DNA of 64,000 nt from JBFXCS01 sp050181915 (GTDB taxonomy: Bacteria > Actinomycetota > Thermoleophilia > Miltoncostaeales > Miltoncostaeaceae), in NCBI GenBank assembly GCA_050181915.1, contig JBFXCS010000004.1:62001-126000 (forward strand), given 5' to 3'. A program made the position numbers and the translations under genes. Positions within the stretch are counted from its first letter, which is position 1. Each line of letters opens with the position of its first letter. Positions 32,587-40,645 of this stretch are shown one piece after another. The notes under the pieces were generated by a model, which saw only the letters and a list, made by a program, of their open reading frames with translations, did no database searches and was not told the DNA's origin.

Positions 32587-33725
32587 GCGCCGGCCCGGCG
32601 ATCGTGGTGGCCGCACGCCGCACGCCGATCGCGCGCCTCGACGGCGAGCTGGCGCCGCTCCCGGCCGAGGCCCTCGCGGCGACGGTGCTCGCGGCGCTGG
32701 TGCGCCAGACGGGCCTGGCGGCCGACCGGGTGGACGACGTGATCCTCGCCACGGCGGCGGGCCCCGGCGGCAACCTGGCCCGCCGCGCCGCCCTCGACGC
32801 CGGCCTGGCGCCGTCGGTGCCCGGGCTCACGATCGACCGCCAGTGCGGCGGCGGCCTCGACGCGATCGTGCTCGCCTGCCGCCTGGTCGAGGCGGGGGCC
32901 GGCGAGCTGTACCTGGCCGGCGGGGTCGAGAGCGCATCCACGTCGCCGCTGCGCGCGCAGGAGGGACGCGACGGCGGCCTGCGCGGCCGCCGCTTCTTCC
33001 CGCGCAGGATGTTCGCGGGCGGCGGCCACGACGACCCCGGCATGGCCGAGTCGGCCGAGATCATCGCGGCCGAGTGGGGGGTGAGCCGCGCCCGCCAGGA
33101 CGCCCTCGCCGCGCGCAGCCACCGCGCCGCCGCGGCCGCCCGCGACGAGGGCGCCTTCGCCGCCGAGATCGTGCCCTGCCCCGTGCCCGGCGGCCGGCCG
33201 GTCGACCGTGACGGCTGCCCGCGGCCCACGCTCACCGCCGAGCGCCTGGCGCGCTTCCCCGCGATCGTCGCGGCCGGGGGCACGGTCACGGCGGGCAACT
33301 CCAGCCAGATCGCCGACGGCGCGGCCGCCGCCGTGGTGGCCTCGCCGCGGGTCGCCGAGCGCCTCGGCCTCGGCGGGCTGCGCCACGTCGCCAGCGCCAC
33401 CGCCGGCGTCGATCCGCGGGTGTGCGGCATCGGCGCGGTCGCGGCCGTCCGCCGGCTGGGCGCCGCCGGGGCGGCGCGGCCGGCGGCGGTCGCCGTCACC
33501 GAGGCCTTCGCGAGCCAGACCCTGGCCACCATCGACGAGCTGGGGCTCGATCCGGAGACCGTCAACCGCCGCGGCGGCGCGATCGCCCTGGGCCACCCGT
33601 GGGCGGCGTCCGGCGCGGTGCAGGTGGTGCGCCTGGCCGCCGACCTCGCCCCCGGCGAGCGCGGCCTGGCGATGGCCGCGATCGCGGGCGGCATGGGCAC
33701 CGCGGCCGTCTTCGGGCGCGCGTGA
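32583..33725 (+). CDS. Thiolase-family protein lacking the second catalytic cysteine
   Basis: A 380-residue thiolase-fold protein. The nucleophile Cys is present in DRQCGGGLDAI and the active-site His in GGAIALGHPWAASGA, but the C-terminal CIGGGxG motif reads AIAGGMG: the acid/base cysteine is Ala. Standard biosynthetic or degradative thiolase chemistry needs both, so the reaction may differ or the protein may act as a scaffold. It overlaps the ligase before it and bioM after it (GTGA each), placing it inside the biotin-uptake operon, matching the Bacillus yhfS position. Confidence 0.85.
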   Translation: MSAGPAIVVAARRTPIARLDGELAPLPAEALAATVLAALVRQTGLAADRVDDVILATAAGPGGNLARRAALDAGLAPSVPGLTIDRQCGGGLDAIVLACRLVEAGAGELYLAGGVESASTSPLRAQEGRDGGLRGRRFFPRRMFAGGGHDDPGMAESAEIIAAEWGVSRARQDALAARSHRAAAAARDEGAFAAEIVPCPVPGGRPVDRDGCPRPTLTAERLARFPAIVAAGGTVTAGNSSQIADGAAAAVVASPRVAERLGLGGLRHVASATAGVDPRVCGIGAVAAVRRLGAAGAARPAAVAVTEAFASQTLATIDELGLDPETVNRRGGAIALGHPWAASGAVQVVRLAADLAPGERGLAMAAIAGGMGTAAVFGRA

Positions 33726-34405
33726 TCGCCCTCGACGGCGTCGCCGTCACCACGACCGACGGCGCGCGCCTGCTGCGCGACGTCACCCTGTCGCTCGGCG
33801 AGCGGCGCATCGCCGTGGTGGGCGCGAACGGATCGGGCAAGACCACCTTCGCCCGGCTCCTCAACGGCCTCACCCTGCCCACCGAGGGCACGGTGAGCGT
33901 CGACGGCATCGACACCGCCCGCGACCGGCGCGGCGTGCAGCGCCGGGTGGGCTTCGTCTTCCAGGACGCCGATCACCAGCTCGTCTACCCCACCCCGGCC
34001 GAGGACGTCGCCCTGGGCCTGCGGGCCCGCGGCGCCGGCGCGTCCGACGCGCGCCGGCGGGCGGTCGAGGCCCTCGCCGCCCTCTCGCTCGACCACAAGG
34101 CCGACCAGCCCATCCACACCCTGAGCGGAGGCGAGAAGCACCTGGCGGCGCTGTGCGCGGTGCTGGTGCTGGAGCCGGAGTGGATCGTGCTGGACGAGCC
34201 CACCACGATGCTCGACCTGGTGAACCGGCGCCGGGTGGTGGGCGCGCTGGCCGGGCTGCGGCAGCGCCTGGTGATCGTGTCCCACGACCTCGACCTGGTG
34301 CGCGGGCTCGACCGGGCGGTGCTGCTCGACGACGGGGCCGTCGCGGCCGACGGCGCGCCCGCGGAGGTGATCGACCGCTACATGCGGCTGGTGGAGGCCC
34401 GGTGA
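33722..34405 (+). CDS. bioM: Biotin ECF transporter ATPase BioM
   Basis: A 227-residue ABC ATPase of the ECF (CbiO/EcfA) type: Walker A GANGSGKT (34-41), Q-loop VFQDADHQL typical of ECF ATPases, signature LSGGEKHLAAL, Walker B WIVLDEPTTMLD and switch His in VSHDLD. It powers biotin uptake with bioN and bioY. The GTG overlaps the thiolase stop. Only one ATPase is encoded, as in dedicated (group I) biotin transporters, which may form homodimers. Confidence 0.92.
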   Translation: MIALDGVAVTTTDGARLLRDVTLSLGERRIAVVGANGSGKTTFARLLNGLTLPTEGTVSVDGIDTARDRRGVQRRVGFVFQDADHQLVYPTPAEDVALGLRARGAGASDARRRAVEALAALSLDHKADQPIHTLSGGEKHLAALCAVLVLEPEWIVLDEPTTMLDLVNRRRVVGALAGLRQRLVIVSHDLDLVRGLDRAVLLDDGAVAADGAPAEVIDRYMRLVEAR

Positions 34406-35067
34406 GCCGGCGCACCCGGAGGCGCCTGTCGTCCACCACCGTCTCGCTGCACTGGCCGGGCGCGTCCTGGCTCCACCGCCTGCCGGTGGGGGCGAAGCTG
34501 CTGGCCCTGGTGGCCGGGTCCGGGCTCATCCTGGCGTTCGACCGCCCCGCCCTGTCGGCGGGCCTGCTGGCGGCGGCCGTGGCGGCCATCCTGTCGGCCG
34601 GCGTGCCGGCGAGGGTGCTGGGCCGCCAGGCGCGCCCCTTCGTGATCCTGGTGGCCGTCGTCGTGCTCGCCCAGGTCCTGCTGGGGCGCCACTCCCAGGG
34701 CCTGCACGCCGGCCTGCGGATGCTGGCCGTCGCCTCGCTCGCGCTGGCGGTGACGCTCACCACGGCCCACACGGCCATGGTGGCCTGGCTCGAGCGCTCC
34801 CTGGCGCGGTTGCGGGTGGCGCCGGCGCGCCGCTTCCGGGCGGGCCTGGCGGTGGGGCTGGCCCTGCGCAGCCTCGACCACCTGGGCGTCGTGGCCCAGC
34901 GGGTGCTCGACGCCCGCCGGGCGCGCGGCCTGCAGCGCAGCCTGCGCGCCTTCGCGGTGCCGACGGTGGTCGCCGCGGCCCGCTTCGCCCACGGGGTCGG
35001 GGAGGCGCTCGAGGCCCGCGGCATCGCCGATCCCGACCCGCCCGAGCGGGGGTCGGCACTAGACTGA
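34402..35067 (+). CDS. bioN: Biotin ECF transporter transmembrane protein BioN
   Basis: A 221-residue CbiQ/EcfT-family membrane protein with about four to five helices and the coupling-helix signature ARRARGLQRSL, which contacts the ATPase. It is the T component joining BioM to BioY. The GTG overlaps the bioM stop, and the last codons contain the TAGACT box that probably drives polX. The N-terminal 25 residues are basic and cytoplasmic. Confidence 0.88.
   Translation: MSRRTRRRLSSTTVSLHWPGASWLHRLPVGAKLLALVAGSGLILAFDRPALSAGLLAAAVAAILSAGVPARVLGRQARPFVILVAVVVLAQVLLGRHSQGLHAGLRMLAVASLALAVTLTTAHTAMVAWLERSLARLRVAPARRFRAGLAVGLALRSLDHLGVVAQRVLDARRARGLQRSLRAFAVPTVVAAARFAHGVGEALEARGIADPDPPERGSALD
35060..35065 (+). 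promoter_or_regulatory. Candidate -10 element of polX
   Basis: TAGACT overlaps the last codons of bioN and is 6 bases before GTG 35072; leaderless arrangement. Confidence 0.5.
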
Positions 35068-35071
35068 GCCG

Positions 35072-36829
35072 GTGGCGGACACGGTGCCGAGCAACCGCGA
35101 GGTGGCCGACAGCCTGCAGCTGATCGGCGACCTGCTGGAGATCGAGGGGGCGGTGCGCCACCGCGTGCTCGCCTACCGGCGCGCCGCGGCGCGCATCCGC
35201 CAGACCCCCGCCTCGGTGGCCGAGATGGCCCTCGCCGGCCGCGCGACCGACCTGCCGGACATCGGCGCCACCCTGCAGGCGAAGGTGGCCGAGCTGGCCA
35301 CGACCGGCGACATCGCCGCGCTGGCGAAGCTGCGCGAGCGGCTGCCGGTCGGCCTGGCGGCGGTCGCCCGCCTCGACGGCATCGGTCCGAAGCGCGCCGC
35401 GGCGCTGTGGAGCGAGCTGGGCGTCCGCGACCTCGACGACCTCGACGCGGCGCTCACGGCCGGCCGGGTCGGAGCCCTGCCGGGCTTCGGCAGGGCCACC
35501 GAGGAGCGGATCGCCGAGCAGCTCGCCCGCCGCGACGAGCCGGGCGGCGCCGCCGGCGGCGAGCGGGTGCCCATGGGGCAGGCGCTGCCGCTCGCCGAGG
35601 CGGTCGCCGACGGGCTGCGCGCCGCCGTGCCCGGCTCCCGGGTGGAGGTCGCCGGCAGCATGCGCCGCGGCCGCGAGGACGCCCACGACGTCGACCTGGT
35701 GGGGGCGTCCGAGAACCCGGCCGACCTGCTGGACGCGCTCGCGCGCTCCCCGATGGCGGAGCGCGTCGTCGCGCGGGGCGACGCGCGCTGCGCGGTCGAT
35801 ACCCACGTCGGCGTGCGCGTCGAGCTGGCGGTGTGCCCGCCTGAGCGCTTCGGCAACCTGCTGCAGCACGCCACCGGCTCGGCCGCCCACAACGTGCGCC
35901 TGCGCGAGATGGCCGTCCGGCGGGGGCTGTCGATCTCCGAGCACGGCGTCGCCGGGCCCGACGGGGTGGCCGTGCACGCCGACGAGGAGGACGTGTACCG
36001 GGCGGTGGGCCTCCACCCGGTGCCGCCCGAGCTGCGCGAGGACCGCGGGGAGCTGGAGCTCGCCGCCGCCGGTCCCCTGCCGGCGCTGGTGACCCGGGAC
36101 GACCTGCGCGGCGAGCTGCACTGCCACAGCCGATGGAGCGACGGCACCCTCACCATCGCCCGGATGGTCGACGCCGCGCGCGCCCGCGGGTACGAGTACC
36201 TCGCCGTCAGCGACCACTCGCAGAGCCTCGCGATGGCCGGCGGGCTCGACCCGGGCCGCCTGCGCAGTCAGTGGGAGGAGATCGCCGAGGTCGCCGCCCG
36301 CCACGACGACATCGCCGTCCTGCGCGCCACCGAGGTGGACATCCTCGCCGACGGCCGCCTCGACTTCGACGACGACCTGCTCGCCGAGCTCGACTGGGTG
36401 ACGGCCAGCATCCACTCCGGCCTGGGGGGCCCGCGGGAGCGCATCACCGCGCGCCTGCTGGCCGCGATCGAGAACCCGTGCGTCGACGCGATCGGCCATC
36501 CGACGGGGCGGATGCTGGGGCGCCGCGGCCACTCGGCGGTCGACCTGGACGCGGTCATCGCGGCGGCGGCGGAGAGCGGCACCTACCTCGAGGTGAACTC
36601 CCAGCCCCGCCGCCTCGACCTCGACGCCGAGATGGCCCGCCGCGCCCTGGCCGGCGGGGCGCGCATCACCATCGGCGCCGACGCGCACTCGGACGAGGCG
36701 CTCGACTACATCCGCTTCGGCGTCCTCACGGCCCGCCGCGCCGGCGCCGGGCCCGAGGACGTCGCCAACACCCGCCCCTGGGACGAGCTGTCGCGCGCCC
36801 GGCGGGAACGTCTCGCCGGCCGGGCATGA
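35072..36829 (+). CDS. polX: Family X DNA polymerase with PHP domain (PolX)
   Basis: A 585-residue repair enzyme. N-terminal HhH/8-kDa region (LDGIGPKRAAALW, LPGFGRATEERIAEQL), polymerase palm with AGSMRRGREDAHDVDLV supplying two catalytic Asp, fingers GSAAHNVRLRE, then a PHP domain with metal ligands HCHSRWSDG, SDHSQS, ATEVDIL, SIHS, GHPTG and DAHS, for 3'-5' exonuclease or phosphatase action. The third polymerase carboxylate is Glu (VRVELAV) where VDL is usual. This may lower or alter synthesis activity. Together with ku it hints at end-joining or base-excision repair. Confidence 0.93.
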   Translation: MADTVPSNREVADSLQLIGDLLEIEGAVRHRVLAYRRAAARIRQTPASVAEMALAGRATDLPDIGATLQAKVAELATTGDIAALAKLRERLPVGLAAVARLDGIGPKRAAALWSELGVRDLDDLDAALTAGRVGALPGFGRATEERIAEQLARRDEPGGAAGGERVPMGQALPLAEAVADGLRAAVPGSRVEVAGSMRRGREDAHDVDLVGASENPADLLDALARSPMAERVVARGDARCAVDTHVGVRVELAVCPPERFGNLLQHATGSAAHNVRLREMAVRRGLSISEHGVAGPDGVAVHADEEDVYRAVGLHPVPPELREDRGELELAAAGPLPALVTRDDLRGELHCHSRWSDGTLTIARMVDAARARGYEYLAVSDHSQSLAMAGGLDPGRLRSQWEEIAEVAARHDDIAVLRATEVDILADGRLDFDDDLLAELDWVTASIHSGLGGPRERITARLLAAIENPCVDAIGHPTGRMLGRRGHSAVDLDAVIAAAAESGTYLEVNSQPRRLDLDAEMARRALAGGARITIGADAHSDEALDYIRFGVLTARRAGAGPEDVANTRPWDELSRARRERLAGRA

Positions 36830-36845
36830 TGCCCGGGTGAGTCCG

Positions 36846-37661
36846 TCAGTCCCGGTCGGCGCCCGCCAGGTGGCGCAGCAGCGCGAGCGCCCCCTCGGGC
36901 CCCTCCACCTCGGCGTCGGCGGCCGCGCGCACCTCGGCGGGCACCTCGCCCGCCGCCACCGCGATCCCCACGGCCGCGTCGAGCGCCCCCTCCTCGCGCA
37001 GCTCGCGCAGGGCGCGCCAGGCGTCGGCGTCGGTGCGGTCGTCCCCCACGAAGAGGGCGTTGCGCGCGCCGGTGCCGTCGAGCAGGGCGCGCACGGCGGT
37101 GCCCTTGTCGACCGCGATCGGCGGGCGCACCTCCAGCACCTCGCGGCCCGCGGTGAGCGCGAGGCCGCCGCGGCCGGCGTCGTCGGCGATCTCGTCGAGC
37201 ATCCGCGCCGCGGCGGCGGGGTCCGGCGCGCCGCGGGCGTGGATGCTGAGGGTCGCGCCCTTCTCCTCCAGCCGCAGCCCCGCGGCCGCCAGGCGGTCGG
37301 CGCTCCAGCGGGCGGCGAAGGAGGCGACGTGCGCCAGGTGGTCGGCCACGCCGGGCGCGAGCGCCGGCGCCTCGCCCGCCCGGTGCAGCTCCATGCCGTG
37401 GTTGCCGGCGTAGGCGCAGCCGTCGATGCCCACCAGCCGCTCCACGTCGGCCAGGCCCCGTCCGCTCACGAAGCCCAGCAGCCGCACGCGCCCGCGCAGG
37501 GCGACCAGCGCCTCCGGCACGCCGTCGAGCAGGCGCGACAGCTCGGGCCGGGCCACGATCGGGGCGAGCGTGCCGTCGACGTCGCAGAACACCGCGCCGT
37601 CGCCGGGGCGGTCCCGGAACGGTGCGAGCAGGGCGGTGAGCTCCGGGGAGGGGACCGTCAC
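36846..37661 (-). CDS. otsB: Trehalose-6-phosphate phosphatase
   Basis: A 271-residue HAD-IIB phosphatase that makes trehalose from its phosphate. Motifs: FCDVDGTLAPI with Asp27 and Asp29, FVSGRGLADVERLVGIDG, AYAGNHGMELHR (typical of OtsB), Lys in VDKGTAVRALL and FVGDDRTDADAWRAL. GTG 37661 lies 8 bases after a minus-strand TAGGGT box, fixing the start. The partner OtsA synthase is not in the window. It is divergent from the TauE-like pair. Confidence 0.9.
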   Translation of the reverse strand: MTVPSPELTALLAPFRDRPGDGAVFCDVDGTLAPIVARPELSRLLDGVPEALVALRGRVRLLGFVSGRGLADVERLVGIDGCAYAGNHGMELHRAGEAPALAPGVADHLAHVASFAARWSADRLAAAGLRLEEKGATLSIHARGAPDPAAAARMLDEIADDAGRGGLALTAGREVLEVRPPIAVDKGTAVRALLDGTGARNALFVGDDRTDADAWRALRELREEGALDAAVGIAVAAGEVPAEVRAAADAEVEGPEGALALLRHLAGADRD

Positions 37662-38049
37662 GTCGATCGACCCTAGCAGCGCGCCGCTCACCGGGCGGCG
37701 CCTCGCGAACCTCGCCCTGGTGGGCCTGGCGGCGGGGCTGTTCTCCGCCCTCTTCGGCGTGGGCGGCGGCATCGTGATGGTGCCGCTGCTGATCATGCTG
37801 CTCCGCTTCGACGCCAAGATCGCCACCGCCACGTCGCTCGCCACGATCATCTTCACGGCGACGGTGGGCGCGGCCACCCACGGCGCGCTCGGCAACGTCG
37901 ACTGGGCGAAGGCGCTGCTGATCGGCATCCCGGCGATGGCCGGCCTGAACCTGGGCCTCTGGGTGAAGGAGCGGGTCTCGTCGCGCCACCTCACCTACGG
38001 CTTCGCCCTCGTGCTGGTGGGCGTCGCGGTCCGGCTGGTGATCGGGTGA
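37636..38049 (+). CDS. Half-size TauE/SafE-family permease, first half
   Basis: About 137 residues with four membrane helices; contains LAAGLFSALFGVGGGIVMVPLLIML, the GxGGGxxxxPxL repeat motif of TauE/SafE (DUF81) permeases, which normally occurs twice in proteins of about 250 residues. Here each repeat is a separate gene. The start is uncertain: GTG 37636 lies inside the divergent otsB reading frame, while GTG 37720 would remove the first residues of helix one. Family members export or import sulfur-containing or organic anions; substrate unknown. Confidence 0.8.
   Translation: MSSGEGTVTSIDPSSAPLTGRRLANLALVGLAAGLFSALFGVGGGIVMVPLLIMLLRFDAKIATATSLATIIFTATVGAATHGALGNVDWAKALLIGIPAMAGLNLGLWVKERVSSRHLTYGFALVLVGVAVRLVIG
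37670..37675 (-). promoter_or_regulatory. Candidate -10 element of otsB
   Basis: Reads TAGGGT on the minus strand, 8 bases before GTG 37661; leaderless arrangement. Confidence 0.5.
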
Positions 38050-38420
38050 TCGAGGCGATCCTGGTCGCGCTGCTCGGCATCGCCGCCGGCGCCACCGCGG
38101 GGCTCTTCGGCGTCGGCGGGGGCATCGTGTTCGTGCCCACGCTCACGCTGGTGCTGGGCCTGAGCCAGCTCCACGCCGAGGCCACCTCCCTGCTGGCCAT
38201 CATCCCCGTGGCCCTACTGGGTTCGTGGCGGCAGACCAGGTCGGGGCAGGTGCGCTGGCGCGAGGCGTCGGTGATGGGCGCGGTGTCGGTGGCGACGGCC
38301 GTGGTCGGCGCCCTGATCGCCGACGTGGCGCCGCCGCGCGTGCTGGAGGTCGGCTTCGCGATGCTGCTGCTGGCCACCGCGATTCAGCTCGTGCTGAGGA
38401 CCCGGGCGACGAAGGACTGA
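38046..38420 (+). CDS. Half-size TauE/SafE-family permease, second half
   Basis: A 124-residue protein with four helices and the second repeat motif GLFGVGGGIVFVPTLTLVLGL. Its GTG overlaps the stop of the first half (GTGA), so the two are made together and probably form a heterodimer equal to one normal TauE/SafE permease. The two halves are in different frames, so this is not a simple in-frame stop; a frameshift of an ancestral gene or an ancestral split state are both possible. Confidence 0.82.
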   Translation: MIEAILVALLGIAAGATAGLFGVGGGIVFVPTLTLVLGLSQLHAEATSLLAIIPVALLGSWRQTRSGQVRWREASVMGAVSVATAVVGALIADVAPPRVLEVGFAMLLLATAIQLVLRTRATKD

Positions 38421-38515
38421 CCTGTGCTTCTCGGCGGGCGCGCCGGGTCGCGCGACCGATCGACCTGTTCCATGGGCCAGGTGTGGGGCTCGCGGATCGC
38501 TGGTAAACCGCCCGT

Positions 38516-39193
38516 ATGTCATTTCGAGGCCGCCGGTCATCACTCGTCGGGTGGACCCTCGCCGCCGTCGTCGCCCTGGCGGCGGGCCCCGGCGCCGGGT
38601 CGGCCCTGGCCGGCGTCGAGGTGGTCGTGAACCTGCCGGGCGTCGCCGAGGTGCGCGTGCAGGTGCCGACCCCCGCGAGCCCGGCGGCGACTCCGACGCC
38701 TGCGCCGACGCCTGCGCCGGTGCCGCCGGCGCCCGACCCGGCGCCCGCGCCCGACCCCGTGGCACCCCCCGATCGCTGGCTGCCGGAGCCCGACCCGGCG
38801 CCGGCCACCGCCGCCGCGCCCGCCGCCGCGGCGCCCGCCCGCGCGCCGCGCGCCTCGGCGCGAACCGCGCCCTCGCGGTCCACGCCCGCCACGCCCGCGC
38901 CCGCGCCCTCGACGGCCGCGCCCGCCGCGGCGTCGCCCGCCCGTCCGGCGGGAGCGCCGCCGCCGACGGTTCCCGCGCCCCGGCGCGCCGTGGTGCGCGA
39001 CAGGGTCGCGGGCGGCACCCCGGCGCTGGCGCAGCTGGCCGCCCCGCCCCGCCCCGTCGCGCTGGCGCCGGGCAGGTCCGGATCGGGCGGCCCGAACCTG
39101 ATGCCGCTGGTCGTGGTGATGGCGGCGCTGCTGGGCCTGCTGGGCATCGTCGCCCCGCCGGTGCTGCTGCGCCGCGGCCGCTACGACCCCTGA
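38516..39193 (+). CDS. Pro/Ala-rich secreted protein with C-terminal membrane anchor
   Basis: A 225-residue protein: basic N-terminus and signal peptide (LVGWTLAAVVALAAGPGAGSALAG), a short extracytoplasmic segment VEVVVNLPGVAEVRVQVP, about 120 residues of Pro/Ala/Thr repeats, and a C-terminal helix LMPLVVVMAALLGLLGIVAPPVLL followed by Arg residues. This is a sortase-like or simple membrane-anchored stalk layout, but no LPxTG is seen. Function unknown; it probably spans the cell wall. The 95-base gap upstream holds TAAACC close to the start and a 12-bp palindrome at 38446-38457. Confidence 0.7.
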   Translation: MSFRGRRSSLVGWTLAAVVALAAGPGAGSALAGVEVVVNLPGVAEVRVQVPTPASPAATPTPAPTPAPVPPAPDPAPAPDPVAPPDRWLPEPDPAPATAAAPAAAAPARAPRASARTAPSRSTPATPAPAPSTAAPAAASPARPAGAPPPTVPAPRRAVVRDRVAGGTPALAQLAAPPRPVALAPGRSGSGGPNLMPLVVVMAALLGLLGIVAPPVLLRRGRYDP

Positions 39194-39196
39194 GGG

Positions 39197-40645
39197 CTAG
39201 GGGGCGAGCAGGGCCTCGGCGGCGCCCCGGCAGGCGTCGAGCACGGGTGATGCGAAGAGGGCCAGGGCGATGATGCCCACCGTCAGGACGGCGGTGGCGA
39301 GGGCCACCGGCCCGGGCACCCGCAGCAGCTTGCGCGGCGGCCGGTCGGGCTCGGACAGCCACATCACCGCGATCACGCGCAGGTAGTAGCCCAGGCTCAC
39401 CATGCTGCCGACGGCGCCGACGATCGCCAGCCAGGTCAGGTCGGCGTCGACCGCCGAGCCGAACAGCAGGAACTTGCCGATGAAGCCGGAGAGCGGCGGG
39501 AAGCCGGCCAGCGAGAGCATGGACAGGGCCATCGCGATGCCCAGCGCGGGGCGCGCGCGGCCGTAGCCGGCGAGGGCGCCGAGCGTGTCGCCGTCCTCCA
39601 CCTCGCGCTCGCGGATGATGACCACCGCGAAGGCGGCCATCGTCATGAAGCCGTAGGCGAGCAGGTAGTAGAGCACCGCCCGGGCGCCGTCGAGCGTGCC
39701 GGTGGCGACGCCGATCAGCAGGTAGCCGGCCTGGGCCACGCTGGAGTAGGCCAGCAGGCGCTTCATGTTCGTCTGCACCAGGGCGGCGACGTTCCCGACC
39801 ACGATGCTGGCCGCGGCGAGCACCGCGATCGCGATGCTCCAGTCGGCCTGCATGTCCGGCAGGACGCCGGCGAAGATCCGCAGGAAGGCGGCGAAGGCAG
39901 CCGCCTTGGTCGCGGTCGACATGAAGGCCGTGATCGTGGTGGGGGCGCCCTCGTAGACGTCCGGCGTCCACATGTGGAAGGGGGCGGCCGAGGCCTTGAA
40001 GGCGAGCCCGGCGGCGATCAGCGCGGCGGCCCCCAGCACCAGCGGCTCGTCGCCCAGCGACGTGCCCGCCAGCGCGTCGCCGATCTCGCTGAGGCTGGTG
40101 GACCCGGTGGCGCCGAACAGCAGCGTCAGGCCGTACAGCAGCACCGAGGCGCCGACCGCCCCGGTGATGAGGTACTTGAGGCCGCTCTCGAGCGACCGCT
40201 CGCGCCACACCTCCAGCGCGCAGAGCACGTAGAGGCTCACCGAGAGCACCTCGATGCCCAGGAAGATCGAGATGAGGTCGCCGGCCCCGGCGACCAGCAT
40301 CATCCCGGCGACCGATATCAGCACCAGGCCGACGAACTCGCCGCGCCGGTCGACGGCCGCGGGGTCGCGCCAGGCCAGCAGGATCGTGACGAGCGCCGCC
40401 GACAGGAAGATCAGGTTCATCAGCAGCGCGAACCGGTCGGCGCGCAGGCCGCCGTCGAAGGCCTCCTGGCGGTCACCCCACAGCAGGATCGACATCACGG
40501 CCGCCGCGACGATGCCGGCGATGCCGATGGCGGCCGGGGCGTGGCGGCGCAGCCTCCGGTCGCTCAGCAGTCCGCCGCCGAAGGTGAGGGTGGCGCTGCC
40601 GGCGAGGATCAGGGCCGGGGTGGCGGCGGCGACGTTCTGGCTCAC
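39197..40645 (-). CDS. nuoN: NADH-quinone oxidoreductase subunit N
   Basis: A 482-residue antiporter-like membrane subunit of complex I. Recognisable are LEVLSVSLYVLCAL, the helix with Lys in LAFKASAAPFHMWTPDVYEGAPT and KRLLAYSSVAQAGYLLIG, all on the proton path. It is the last gene of the nuo operon. GTG 40645 overlaps the nuoM stop (GTGA). The stop lies 3 bases from the stop of the convergent Pro/Ala-rich gene. Confidence 0.95.
   Translation of the reverse strand: MSQNVAAATPALILAGSATLTFGGGLLSDRRLRRHAPAAIGIAGIVAAAVMSILLWGDRQEAFDGGLRADRFALLMNLIFLSAALVTILLAWRDPAAVDRRGEFVGLVLISVAGMMLVAGAGDLISIFLGIEVLSVSLYVLCALEVWRERSLESGLKYLITGAVGASVLLYGLTLLFGATGSTSLSEIGDALAGTSLGDEPLVLGAAALIAAGLAFKASAAPFHMWTPDVYEGAPTTITAFMSTATKAAAFAAFLRIFAGVLPDMQADWSIAIAVLAAASIVVGNVAALVQTNMKRLLAYSSVAQAGYLLIGVATGTLDGARAVLYYLLAYGFMTMAAFAVVIIREREVEDGDTLGALAGYGRARPALGIAMALSMLSLAGFPPLSGFIGKFLLFGSAVDADLTWLAIVGAVGSMVSLGYYLRVIAVMWLSEPDRPPRKLLRVPGPVALATAVLTVGIIALALFASPVLDACRGAAEALLAP

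Noticed and set aside
38446..38457. Palindrome GGTCGCGCGACC before the Pro/Ala-rich gene
   Set aside because: Perfect but GC-only and short; such palindromes are expected by chance at this composition, so no operator is claimed.
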